Assembly (NCBI GenBank): GCA_916613615.1
Contig: OU744723.1
Coordinates: forward strand, 60,706,239 to 60,770,238
Source: Steromphala cineraria
Lineage: Eukaryota > Mollusca > Gastropoda > Trochida > Trochidae
Direction of reading: 5' to 3'
DNA: 64,000 nucleotides
Both the position numbers and the translations under genes were made by a program. This document shows, piece after piece, positions 48,343-59,046 of this stretch; position 1 is the stretch's first letter, and each line of letters begins with the position of its first letter. The notes beneath the pieces are model-generated. The model did not search any database, was not told where the DNA came from, and saw nothing but the letters and a program-made list of their open reading frames with translations.

Positions 48343-48756
48343 CTCCCGAGCCTACACCTCTTGCGACTTTTGAGTTCATTTAGTCTCTGGTTGAATTTCC
48401 AAACTGGAAAGAAAGGTTGTATCAAAGTAATAATCAAACTGACAAATTCTATCCGCAAGTGACTGCAGTGTTTTCACGATGTCGGCCACTGTTTAACGTC
48501 AGCTGTACAAGGGAGACAACTCTAAATTCCTCGCGACTTCGATCTATTTTTGCGTTCGTTGCCTAGGGTTCCACGTTCAAGTCCCTTGACGACGGGCTGA
48601 TACAGGTTATCTGCCCTGCGAGCTGATACAGGGTGCTTGATGAAGGGTGTATCGTGCATGCAAAATCTCTGTATTTATAAGCAAGTATATGATAAATGCT
48701 TGTTACACTGCCCTCAGTGTCTCACTTTCAGACAAAGCAAGAAACAAAATAACTCT
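48343..48756. other. Spacer between copy B and C1q pseudogene 3
   Basis: 48343-48590 is unique. 48594-48756 matches the 3' flank of gene 2. No gene. Confidence 0.5.
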
Positions 48757-49142
48757 CTAGTGGGCGTTTAATAGCACAATGCCAAATTTACAGAAGTGCT
48801 TATCAAGATAAACATTCGTAGTTGGAGCTATCCAAATTGACTGTCCTTTCTGTAGATTCACCATGGTCATGGTCGAGGTGGTTTCAATTTGATGGTCTGA
48901 GAGTCGTCCGAAGGCTTGGTCAATGTATTGGTGGTCTTTGTGTATAGCAAATACAAAAGCATCTCTAGGACTTTGGTAAGCAAAATCGATCCAAATCTGG
49001 TAGGTGCCATCCATTGGAATGATAAATTTCCCAGTGTTTTCATTATAAGTTCCTGTGTTGTACATAATACTATCAAAAACTATGGGTTTATCGGCTGTAG
49101 CATTCTTTCCGTTTGATAATGATCCCTGGAACTCAATTAGAC
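48757..49142 (-). pseudogene. C1q gene 3, exon 2 (intact C1q domain)
   Basis: Acceptor ctttcttgcag^GT, 386 nt, open to TAG at 48757. The substitutions from gene 2 are mostly conservative. Confidence 0.88.
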
Positions 49143-50278
49143 CTGCAAGAAAGCATCAATAACAATATAATGCTTCTGCAACACAAATTATCCCAAACAA
49201 TGCACATCAAACGAACAATACTTAGAACAACGAAATGTAAGATATCATTAAAACAAAACCATCCTGTTCTTGTTTAACATTCCCCGCCAATAAGTGGGAG
49301 AGGGATATCCGTCCGAATTATAAGGGACCGTTTTCTCGCCAATAAAGTAGAAAAAAAGATAATAAAATTTGATGTGTGTCTCGAGGGTATCAATACATTG
49401 ATGGAAGCATGCAATTATTTTTAATAGTGTAAGGGCCCAGGTTCTGTGTTTCAACTCTGTTCGATGATATTTTCAAATGGGATAAGTTTTATCAGAAACT
49501 ATTACAGGATCCACATTTGTTGTGTGTTTTCATGATATAAATGATAACATGCAAGCATGTGTACGGATTTATGTCCCTTGTTGCATGAGTTTGGAAAACG
49601 TTTGAAACTGTAATTAACGACAACTTGGCTGGGGATATTGATGGCTATGTCTTCATGTTTCGCTTTTGGTTTCTGAGATGTCTACCTTTCATACAGTATA
49701 CTATCTTGAAACAAATGTAACGTCTCTATTCTCATACCCTGGCTTATGACTACAAACATTTCTGAACTATGGTCAAGCCAATCAACTAGATCTTTAGCAG
49801 TGGTTCATTATAATCTTTCAACCATCCATGAAGCCTTCAAAGAGTAGTTAATATTCTCTCTTGCATTCTTGATAGACGAAATAGATATAAATAGATAGAA
49901 ATGGACTGGTTATTAAAATGGAGCCTCCAAGTTGACGTTTTAGCATGCTACTGATACTTCGGTCAACTGCAGAGAGCAAATTGTTCAGGGAAAAGTATTG
50001 AACAGTTGACTCGACAGTGACGTCTTTATCACTGGTTTTATGACGTCACAGACTTGAAAATATGGAATGCTGCGATACAACAATCAAAAGTGAAAGTGAT
50101 AAGTGAACACGTGTACATGTTTAAATATATCGTTACTTTCTTCTACTCTATGTTTAATAATACTGTTCAAAAGACCAGTTAAATTATTGATGTTGATAAA
50201 CCTTTCAAGTTACTCAGATATATATTGTCTTTTTGATGAAATAATATGAATATGACTTAATTTTGTCTATATGCTTAC

Positions 50279-51012
50279 CATCGGGATTAGGACGATTTTC
50301 AAAGTTCTCAAACTTGGATTTAGTTCCCTCCAACTTTACAACAACATCGTTGTGTTTGGCTCGAAGTTCATTCAAATCCAAAACTGTTGCATTGTGACTT
50401 GCCCATAGTTTTGATAACTCTGCATCAGTTTCGTTTAGCTTTAGACTAGTTGATTCAAGGTTTAAAACAAGTTTCTTTATGACTAGCCCATAGTTTGGAT
50501 AACTCTGCATTAGTTTCGTTCAGCTTTAGACTAGTTGATTCCAGGTTTAGAACAGTTCCGTTATGACTAGCCCAAAGTTTTGATATCTCTGCATCCTTTT
50601 CTGCGAGTTTTATGACAGCTGATTCTAGCTTCAAAACGGTTTCATCATAACGTGCCGAGAGTTCAGAAAACTTGGCATCTTTTTCTTCCAGCTTTCGGAT
50701 GGTTTCATTGTGGCTCGCCCACAGTTCGGATAATTCTGCCTCTCTCTTTTCAGAAGATTGAATCGTTTCATTATGACTTGTCTTCAGATCTTCCAGTTGA
50801 TCTGTGGTTTGAGTCAGCTGAGAAAGTAAGCTAGATAAAACAGCCGAGGTCTTCTGTTCTTGAGCTTGGGAGTGAGACTGCATTTCAGCTAACAATTAAT
50901 CTATTTTCCTCACGTGTCCTTTCAGGCTTTCATCAGGTGTCTCAACATTACTGCTGGATGAGAAGTGAATGGATAATACAACAACCAAGACGATCAGTGC
51001 ATGGTCTTCCAT
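50279..51012 (-). pseudogene. C1q gene 3, exon 1 (broken coiled coil)
   Basis: Donor CGATG^GTAAGC at 50278. A restart at Met 50895, just after the nonsense codon, would lack a signal peptide and would still meet the frameshift. Confidence 0.87.
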
Positions 51013-51071
51013 ATTGCATAAGAATATGTCTTGTTATCAAGAAGATAATAATATGTGTCATCGAAATTTAA

Positions 51072-51110
51072 CAGCTGCAAATGCATGTAAGTGGTCACAA
51101 TCTTGATAAG
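51072..51110 (-). promoter_or_regulatory. CAGCTG + TGATAAG module, C1q gene 3
   Basis: CAGCTG at 51072-51077 and TGATAAG at 51104-51110. The spacing is 6 bp longer than in genes 1, 2 and 5. Confidence 0.5.
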
Positions 51111-51385
51111 ATTAAGCTAAGGTATTATATTCACGAATATATTGCAATGATGTTCAAAAAAGCCTTTCTTACTAAAACACAAGTGCAATTAAAATGAATT
51201 CTAGATATATATATATAGTTTTAACAAATATTTCTCACAAACGCTTTACTGAACAGTCAAACATTTTAACTTTTGAAGTATCAACCTAATATACAAGGAA
51301 AATGTTTAAATGACATTAACAAATAATTGTAATATAACAAGACAGGTGTAAAAAATGCTTTGTAACACAATATAATCCCTGATAT

Positions 51386-51945
51386 TATCCCAGATAGACT
51401 ATTGCAATAGTCTTCTTGCAGGTACAACATCAGAACTCCTAAATCGTCTACAGAGAGTGATGAATAACGCAGCACGGATGGTGACTTTATCTCCACGAGA
51501 CTGTCATGTTACACCTATCCTAAGATCTCTCCACTGGCTACCTGTGAAGCAGAGGATCCAATTCAAAGTACTGTCACTGACCTACCAATGTGTCAATGGT
51601 CTTGCTCCATCTTACCTGTGTGACCTTGTGCAAGTGTACAAACCAGCTAGAACCCTCAGATCAGGATCTGAGAATATGCTCAATGTCCCAAGGTTTCACC
51701 TTCAGACATTTGGAGCTCGTAGCTTCTCCGTAGTTGCAGCACAACATTGGAATTCTCTCTCAAATGAATTAAAGAATTTAGACTCTCATTAACTATTCAA
51801 AAAACATCTAAAAACATACCTGTGTGCCATGGTATAAACCCAATAGAGCATGTGATTTGTATGACTTTGTTCGCGCTTTGAGTATACTTCAGTATGGAAG
51901 TTAGCGCTATATAAGCACTATTTATTATTATTATTATTATAAGAG
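51386..51945 (+). pseudogene. 5'-truncated LINE 3' end (CR1/L2/Jockey type)
   Basis: The RT C terminus reads IDYCNSLLAGTTSELLNRLQ, NNAARMVTLSPR, LHWLPVKQRIQFKVLSLTYQ, FGARSFSVVAAQHWNSLSNE. It then has a stop at 51790 and FKKHLKTYLCAMV. The 3' UTR (gcgctatataagcactattt) ends in an ATT microsatellite at about 51921-51943. It is the best preserved copy of the type at 5795 and 19745. Insertion is truncated upstream of the RT core. Confidence 0.9.
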
Positions 51946-52019
51946 AACTTTAACAAATAGAGAGATTGGCTCTGTAGCTTATCAGGCTTCAGATGTCATT
52001 TTCATGTAGGGTGTGGCTT

Positions 52020-52085
52020 ATATGGATACCCCATAGGGTCACCAAGGCTATGTGACATAATATTCTCACTATTCAAGGAGTTTGT
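52020..52085. repeat. CATAGGGTCACC dispersed repeat
   Basis: The words catagggtcaccaaggctat and attctcactattcaaggag match the family at 28728 and 29675. Confidence 0.5.
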
Positions 52086-52146
52086 ACTAGTGGTCATATC
52101 AATTAGCAAACCCCGGGCTTACAAAATAAAACTCCGGCCTCTGCTC

Positions 52147-52254
52147 CAAAACGAAAATTTTGCCCCCCCCCCATATCATATAAACCATTATCTCACATCA
52201 AACCCCTACCCCTCCCACCCCCCCCCCCCCCCCCCCCCCCCCCATTCCCCCACG
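52147..52254. repeat. Poly-C tracts
   Basis: One tract of about 11 C at 52147 and a run of more than 30 C, once interrupted, at about 52218-52252. Reads are often unreliable here, so the exact length should not be trusted. The open frame across it is an artefact. Confidence 0.85.
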
Positions 52255-52554
52255 AATCTCAAGACGAACGAGATGATCTATTCGACATGGTCATACGACG
52301 AGTATATGTTTGTGAACAATGGGAAGGACAAATTCGTGTCATTCTGACGGAGTTTTAACTAGACAGATATAAGCGAGCTTAGTGACTATCAAACAAAGTG
52401 TTAAACACCTTCACTTATACCTAAAATGTATTGCTTTGACAATGCTAGTATAAATTGATTAAATATAAAGGAAACGACATTTAGATAAGATGTTTAATGA
52501 ATAATTTCTCCTATTTGCCTTTATTAATGTTTACATTTATCACTAGATAACATA

Positions 52555-53044
52555 GATCACTAAATAAATTTAGAAAATCTAAGGATAAGAAATCGCTTCA
52601 AGAATATAACAAGAAAAAATAAATATCACTCTGTGTGTAAACACAAGCGTAACGTATACTACAGAAACAAAAAAGAATTGATTGAACGCAGCATACACGA
52701 TTTTAAAACATTTTGGAATGAGTTAAAACGCTTTTATGTAAAGCCTTTGGAAACAAATAGAATACAAACAAATGACTGGCTTTGACATTTTAAAGATCTT
52801 TTTTCGCTTGAGAAAGTGCAAAGTAACGAAAATGTAGAAACTAACTTGGATAACCCCCGATATTCTGATACCAATCGAGAACTATCTGAACACATACTTG
52901 ATTCGCCCATATCGAGAGAGGAAATATCAGAAAGCAATCATAATTATAAACTTGGAAAATCTCCAGGAATAAACAACATGATACCTGAACTGTTTAAGCA
53001 CTCGGCTGATCTTATAATACCCCATCTTGACTTAGTATTTAATT
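52555..53044 (+). pseudogene. LINE fragment: linker and start of reverse transcriptase
   Basis: The frame reads KHKRNVYYRNKKELIERS, then FWNELKRFY, TNDWL, a stop, and HFKDLFS. From 52816 it is open as PISREEISESNHNYKLGKSP and GINNMIPELFKHSADLIIPH. This is the standard order between the endonuclease and RT block 1-2 of LINE ORF2. It stops abruptly at 53044. Confidence 0.75.
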
Positions 53045-53047
53045 GAT

Positions 53048-53510
53048 TCAGAGGTGAAGACAGTCCAGTGAGTTGTTGTTTAGTTCAGTCTGTCCATCAA
53101 AGTCAAATACACAAGTTGTCACAAGTTGTGAAAAAGCTAAATCTTGACTGAATTTTACATAGTCAATTCCTTTGATATTCCGAAATGTTTTAGTGACAAC
53201 ACTTTGCATGTTGAGGGAAACCTTCACGACAGCATGATAAGAGATCAGGTTGTTGTCAACAGTTACATTGTTTATAAGAGTAATATTGTCTTGACAACTG
53301 ACAACCCAATCTAGGATATAGCCGGATCTATGAGCTAGCTCTGTGACGTATTGCTTTAGGGAGTGTGAATTGAGCAAGTTTACTATTTTCCGCACTTCAG
53401 GTTTAGCATTGTCATCAAAACGCACATTAAAGTCTCCCTTGATTGGTGTCCATTGTTCTTCACTGGCCTTCAACACCATCAGCGCGGGTATGATTAACAC
53501 TCAGGTTAGA
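53048..53510 (-). pseudogene. LINE endonuclease C-terminal fragment
   Basis: A 150-codon open frame on the minus strand: TPIKGDFNVRFDD (GDFN motif), LLNSHSLKQYV, THRSGYILDWVV-like text, and NLISYHAVV where the catalytic SDH should be. The Asp of that motif is changed. It then enters the linker (VFDFDGQTELNNNSL). It abuts the plus-strand fragment ending at 53044. Confidence 0.8.
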
Positions 53511-53975
53511 AAGTGTTGTTGAAATTAGGTAGAAAATTAAAACAAATGTAAATAAAGTAATAAATTCCAACAGATATGAGGTCACAAAAGCATGAGACTC
53601 TTCCTCGAAACATTAGCTATAAGTGTAGCACTTTTGCAGCAATTGAAAAACACAGATCCTGTATAAAAAGCTCTCTGGTATGAAACTGACAGACATTTAC
53701 CAACATTGGCAGGTCATTAAATATATATACACAAGCTTATGCATGTATTCGTAAACTATTGATTTTAATTGTACCTTTTACAAGCACAGGTACCTGTATG
53801 ACCCTTTCAGCTATAGGAAATGATGTGATTGTGTTAAAGTACAACTCAAATACAAGTCCATCATGATCTGATTAGATAATAAACCTTCATGTGTTCTTAA
53901 AATTTCTTCTGTAAAGTACATATATGTGCTACGTTGTTTTTCTTGTGATAAAAATAACAGAAAGACGATAATATT
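53511..53975. other. Intergenic stretch
   Basis: No gene or clear repeat seen between the LINE piece and C1q gene 4. Confidence 0.45.
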
Positions 53976-54352
53976 TTAGTGAGCATTTAATAGCACAATA
54001 CCAAAATGACAAAAGGATTTATCCAAAAATATACTTTGAGTTGTGGAAACCCAAATGGAATCTCCTCTCTCTAGATAGACCATGGATACAGTCGAAGTAG
54101 TTGCGTCAGAGTTTGCGTAGGTTTGGGCGATGCTATAGTCGTTTCTGTGTATGTTGAAGACAACAGCATATCCCAGATGTTCATATTTAACATCAATCCA
54201 AATCTGGTATGTGCCGTTCTTTTTAATGATTACTTCCCCAGAGCTGCTATTATACATGTTTCCAGGGTTATACCAAATCTTGTCAAAAATTATAGGCTTA
54301 TTGGCAGTGACGTTCTTTCCATTTGATGTTACACCATGAAAACCAACTTTTC
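53976..54352 (-). CDS. C1q gene 4, exon 2 (C1q domain)
   Basis: 377 nt, open to TAA-type end after NAH. Plus-strand frames over the same bases are shadows. Confidence 0.9.
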
Positions 54353-56214
54353 CTGAAAGAAAGTGATGACTTAAATTATGTTCGCTATATATTGTATTCA
54401 AGGTCAATTGCAAGTGGAGTTAACAAAAGAGAGATTGAGATTAATATCATAAAGAAAATATATCTGCTTTATTGCATTTAACTGTTTTCTCTCTATCTGT
54501 ACTTATACACACAAATTAATACGTCTTCAAATTATGAATTGCACGGAAAATTCTGTATTGCATGGCTGTTGGTTCTATTTTTTTACAAGCTTCAGCAATT
54601 CACCATTCTCTCCATAACAGAGGCTGTATCAACATTTCTTGACTTCATCTGCCTCTGTGGGGGAGAGAATGGCAATTCAAAGAACTTTCCTCATGTAGCA
54701 ATCCTTTTCCTAAGTTCAGAATGAATGTTTCTCAATGCAGTGGCAATAAACTTATTTCTGAAATTGATAATAGAAAATAGGCATGAAATTGTAAAACACT
54801 TTTAAAAAGGAAATCTTGAACAATATCCCTAAAACATGGTTAGCTATACTTTGTCATTATGACGTTACAATCAAAAGCGATTATTACGTCATTTCCATGC
54901 TGACATCGTTTGCGAGAACCCCAGGGCTCGGAATCCATAACTCACGTTTCTTATGTTCAGGAATATATAAATAATTACTATTTGTATCTCCCGCCACGTT
55001 ATGGGTTCTGTCCGTGCGTCCGTTCGTGTGTTCGTGTGTCCGTCCGTCCGAGGGAGTTAAAAACACTATTTAAGATAGGATTACCAAATTTGCTATGTGT
55101 ATTCAGGGCATCAATACCTTGATTGAGTTCGAATATCAGAACCGTGCAATTATGCTTTAGAGAGTTATTGCCCTTGTTCCGTGTTTTCGGACTCGGTTAA
55201 TTTATGCAATTACATAGTTATGGACCATTTAGGAATATTGTGAGCTTTAATGAAAACTAATTTAGCAGAGAATGTTGATGACTGCGCCTTCTTGCTGTCA
55301 TTCAATTTTGTTTTCATTCTTGACTTTGAGAAAATCCCCTGTCACGCAGGAACTACGCAGAACAATGAGAAGATATGTAGCAATGCGCATTATGTCGTAT
55401 TGGATTATCAAAGCAATTCAAAATTGCTTGTCAAAAGGTTAAAAAGTATATGATAAAAACAGAGCGTCATATGTGTGCATTTTGGACGTTTGTATTTAAC
55501 TCGTTGTTTCTCAACCATAACATCTCCTGGTTCAATACGATCGACCCAAATGTACACATATGACATTCTGTATATATATCCCACCAACATTGTGTATAGA
55601 AACTTTAAAGCATGTGATATAATATTGGAGATATCCCTCTGATATGTGAAGATGGCTGTTACTTGCTTACCATTGACACTTGCATGTTTCACAGTGTCCT
55701 CCATCTTGGACACTCTCTCCTCGACATCCACCACAACATTGTCGTGTTTTGCACGAAGCTCCTGTAATTCCCAAACTGTCGCGTTGTAACTCGTCCATAG
55801 TGTGGAAAACTCAGCATCTTTATCTTCCAGCTTACGGATTGTTGCATTATGACTCGCCCATAGTTTGGATAACTCTTCATCTTTGTTATCAAATTTTAAA
55901 ATTGTTTCATTGTGACTTGCCAAAAGTTCCAAAAACTCTGCATCCCTTTGCTCCAGCTTGAGATTAGTTTCGTTTTGACTTGACTTCAGATCTTCAAGTT
56001 CATCCGTTGTTTTAGTGAGTTGAGAAAGCAGACTCGATAAAACTGCCGAGTACTTCTGTTCCTGAGCTTTAGAGTGAGACTGCATTTCATCTAACATCTC
56101 GTCTATTTTCTTCACATGTTCTTTCAGACTTGCATCAGGTGTCTGGACATCACTGCTGTTGGAATACATAAACGTTAATGTAAAAACTAGGAAGAACAGC
56201 GCATACTTTGCCAT
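53976..56214 (-). CDS. C1q-domain protein 4 (coiled coil + C1q), 2 exons
   Basis: CDS: complement of join(53976..54352, 55671..56214), 921 nt, 306 residues, 1318-bp phase-1 intron (AATG^GTAAGC ... CTTTCAG^GA). The signal peptide is MAKYALFFLVFTLTFMYSNSS. This start was chosen over an in-frame Met 18 codons upstream because it aligns with the paralogues. The coiled coil has 21-residue units: LLASHNET, KLWASHNAT and TLWTSYNAT, each with a sequon. C1q domain: GVTSNGKN, GEVIIKKNGTYQIWIDV, FCHFGIVLLNAH. It is more diverged from genes 1-3 and closest to gene 5. No breaks. Confidence 0.9.
54414..55407. other. C1q gene 4 intron content
   Basis: It contains a CGTCCGT/GTGTCCGT simple repeat at about 55010-55052. 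No exon seen. Confidence 0.5.
55671..56214 (-). CDS. C1q gene 4, exon 1 (signal peptide + coiled coil)
   Basis: 181 codons plus one base. The frame reads far into the intron by chance, but the donor at the VNG junction is conserved. Confidence 0.9.
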
Positions 56215-56285
56215 ATTGTCATGCGCTAGAGTTTGTCTATTTCTAAAATAAAAGATAAAAATTATCATAGGTCACATAAATTCAA

Positions 56286-56319
56286 CAGCTGTCGAATAAG
56301 AGGTCAACACAATGATAAG
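56286..56319 (-). promoter_or_regulatory. CAGCTG + TGATAAG module, C1q gene 4
   Basis: CAGCTG at 56286-56291 and TGATAAG at 56313-56319, with starts 27 bp apart. Confidence 0.5.
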
Positions 56320-57019
56320 ACTAATCCTAATCATTACCAGTTTATACTAAACATTAATGTAAACGAATTGGTGATTGAAAAGCAGGATATTTCACAGAAA
56401 CAGGTAGACAAGGGGGGCAAAAGGTTTTCGTGATATTTTGACTAACCTGTAACATATGTAACTATGTATGCACTGATAACAAATATAAACAGTAAACGAC
56501 TAAAAGTAGAAATATATTTTTCTGTAATTTCAGAACAATTTCTTAATTAAATGGTTTCCAATAGATAACGATTAACCTATTTTTTTCTAACAACCCTAAC
56601 GCACTGTCCTGTCATATCTTTAGGATTACTTAGTTTGTGTTGACACTGTCTTATCATATAACCAAAAATGAAGATGAAATACTTAACCAATGTTATAATT
56701 CAAAGGAAACAATAGAAGAAACTATTGCCATTGAATTCATGATAACTTTCATTTGAAACAGTAGCTCGTTTGGAGCAATAAATAGTATTGATGTTCTTAG
56801 GAATTGTATGCCTGTTTGTGTGAAAAATGAATGATGTCAAAGCTAAATGATTATAAAGTTGGTATATGGGCTGCAATAAAACGTTGTAAAAAGATATGCC
56901 GAATGAAGCGCTCAATATGATAAAATCTCTAAGCTGAATGACAGGAATTTAGATGTATCTTCCTTACGCGTACCTTTGTGTCATAGCCTGATAAGCTACA
57001 GAGCAGCCTGATATGGCCT
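56320..57019. other. Intergenic stretch
   Basis: No gene seen upstream of C1q gene 4. Confidence 0.45.
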
Positions 57020-57615
57020 ACTCGTCCGTACAACATCTTTAAATATCTATTAAATGTGGAATTATATCTTATTAATATTGAAGAGCAATTATATCGACAT
57101 GCCTTACTTCGTTTTAGATGTGGTAATCATAACTTAATGATAGAAATAGGACGCAGAAATGGTGTTGATATTGAATGCAGATAATGTACTCATTGTTCAC
57201 GTTATGGATTAGATTATGTTGAAAATGAATTTCATTTCCTATTTGTATGTACTGCTTTTAACGATTAACGTAAAACATATATTAAAAGTAATTATACTGT
57301 AAATCCGACAAGGGAAACTTTTCGAAACATAATGAATTCCAATTGTCAATCAACTATTTTGAATCTTGGTAAATATATATATTTTGCATTTAAGTTTTAT
57401 GCTTAACTTCATAAATGAATTGCATTAGAAGTAAAATGGTTATCACTATTGTATTGTACAATTGTACATAGAATGAAATGTTGATATGCATAGTATGTAA
57501 TTATTCTTTGGGACGAATGTTCACATGATTATTTTCAAAAAACATATGTATTTTGCAAATGTTATGAAGTTATGTCCTATGGGCCTGTGGCCTCTTTGAC
57601 AGAAATAAACTATCT
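57020..57615 (+). pseudogene. LINE ORF2 C-terminal zinc-knuckle fragment with 3' end
   Basis: The frame from about 57079 reads NIEEQLYRHALLRFRCGNHN, LMIEIGRRNGVDIECR, a stop, CTHCSRYGLDYVENEFHFLF and VCTAF. This is the CxxC...H...C region found after the RT in several LINE clades. Two stops are present. After a terminal TAA near 57402, the 3' UTR ends cctatgggcctgtggcctct + aaataaac, the tail family also seen at 13150 and 28494. Confidence 0.75.
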
Positions 57616-57916
57616 ACCATGAAACCTTTGTGTCATGCTGGCCGCCAATTGCAGGTGTATTTTTATGTGGTATCTTAAATATCATAACTGCCATATCTAC
57701 ACACTTTAACCTCTTGTTTATACGCCATACAGTTCCCTATCGATCGTAATGTAAAAAAAAGTTTATATTTCATATGCACTCAAATCAACCTCCAAATCAT
57801 GATCATATGAATGATAATAATCAAGAGGAATTGTCGCGTTTTGGTTGAAAATGTTGTAGCAACAAGTAAAGCAGTCTCAACAATCTTGAATGACATGAAT
57901 CAAAGTAAAGATAATT
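57616..57916. other. Intergenic stretch
   Basis: No recognisable feature. Confidence 0.4.
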
Positions 57917-58027
57917 AAGAATTGAATGTCAGTTTCTGTGCTTGCACTGGAAAATGAACGATATCAAAGCTACATTCAAACTCGTGTGAACCCAGCGAGC
58001 TTGCCAGCAATCTGACATTCAATTCTT
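57917..58027. repeat. 111-bp inverted-repeat hairpin
   Basis: Arms aagaattgaatgtcag (57917-57932) and ctgacattcaattctt (58012-58027) are perfect 16-base complements around a 79-base loop. Confidence 0.8.
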
Positions 58028-58666
58028 ATAATTTCGCACCATATATGGAATGGAACAGCGGAGTGATATGAATCCTGATTATCCTTTAAACGAGTGTCAC
58101 TGCGACATGTGACAATAAATAATCCCAATTTTGAAAGAAACTAAATATTTATCTAAAATGGTCTAGGTTCTGTAACTTCTGTATAAGAGAACACGCTGCA
58201 CTAATATATGCTAAAGGAGGCCACACTATAATAACATCAGATCTATTTTGCAATAAATGATTAGCAAACGATCTAAAGAAAATGATGAAATGAATTTTTT
58301 TCACATCAAAATATATTACTTGGTAAATAAAGATAAGATCAAAGTTCCATTGGTAAATATAAGTTAAGTTCTATTAAATATCATTTGATTTGATATTGGA
58401 CTGAGAATTAAAGTAGTTCCGGTGAACATTCACACAAGTATAAACACTTTTTTTGTGAGTTCATGAGAAATGAACCGATGAAACGTCGATCACATGACCG
58501 TGCCCTAGACCAATCAACGATCGGGAAAATGTGTAGACTTAAGAGTGTGACATTATTGCAAAATGAATATTTTGACAGTGTTATTACTAGATAGATTCAG
58601 TAGATGATCTGATAATAATACGTGCTGCAATGTTAATGTTTAAACAATACAGAAACAAGAAAATAC

Positions 58667-59046
58667 TTAATGAGCGTTTAATAAGACAATGCCAAAATTA
58701 CAGAGGGATTTATCAAAGTATACATTTTGACTTGTGGTAACCGTTATCGATTCTCCTTTGTGTAGATAGAGCATGGAGACAGTCACAGCAGTTGCGTCAG
58801 AGGTATGTCCGTAGGCTTGGCCAATGATCTTGTCGTTTCTTTGTATGTTGAATATAACAACATGTCCAGGACGTTGATATGTAGCATCAATCCAAACCTG
58901 GTAGGTTCCAGACAGTGGAATGATAACCTTCCCAGTGGTTTTGTTATAGGTTTCTCCATTGTTATACCAAATCCAGTCGAAATATATAGTTGTATTGGCA
59001 GTGACATTCGTTCCCTTCTGTATCGTGCCGTAAAAACCAATCTTAC
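58667..59046 (-). CDS. C1q gene 5, exon 2 (C1q domain)
   Basis: 380 nt, frame set by the splice. Stop TAA at 58667-58669 after NAH. A longer ATG-started frame over the same bases (58783-59040) is a shadow. Confidence 0.9.

Larger units (their letters stand above)
48757..51012 (-). pseudogene. C1q-domain gene 3, disabled (coiled coil + C1q)
   Basis: Gene structure: complement of join(48757..49142, 50279..51012), intron 1136 bp, same phase. The start and signal peptide are present (MEDHALIVLVVVLSIHFSSSS). In exon 1 a TAA replaces the Glu codon of the conserved DEM motif near 50895. A one-base insertion near 50471 (gaaacttgttttaaac against gaaactgttttaaac) shifts the frame in the fourth repeat. 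The coiled coil is the longest of the set: units WASHNET, SARYDET, WASHNGT, WASHKET and WASHNAT. The C1q exon is fully open and well conserved (FQGSLSNGKN, NENTGKF, FCKFGIVLLNAH), so inactivation looks recent, or the exon is maintained by conversion. Confidence 0.87.

Noticed and set aside
52090..52347. 85-codon frame with a proline run
   Set aside because: The proline run is translation of a poly-C tract; no domain either side.
54884..55122. Frames around the CGTCCGT simple repeat
   Set aside because: Low-complexity sequence in the gene 4 intron; no conserved protein.
55680..55961. Plus-strand frames over C1q exons (also 30028, 41684, 48916, 54123, 58805, 60073)
   Set aside because: Antisense shadows of the minus-strand exons with confirmed splice sites and domains.
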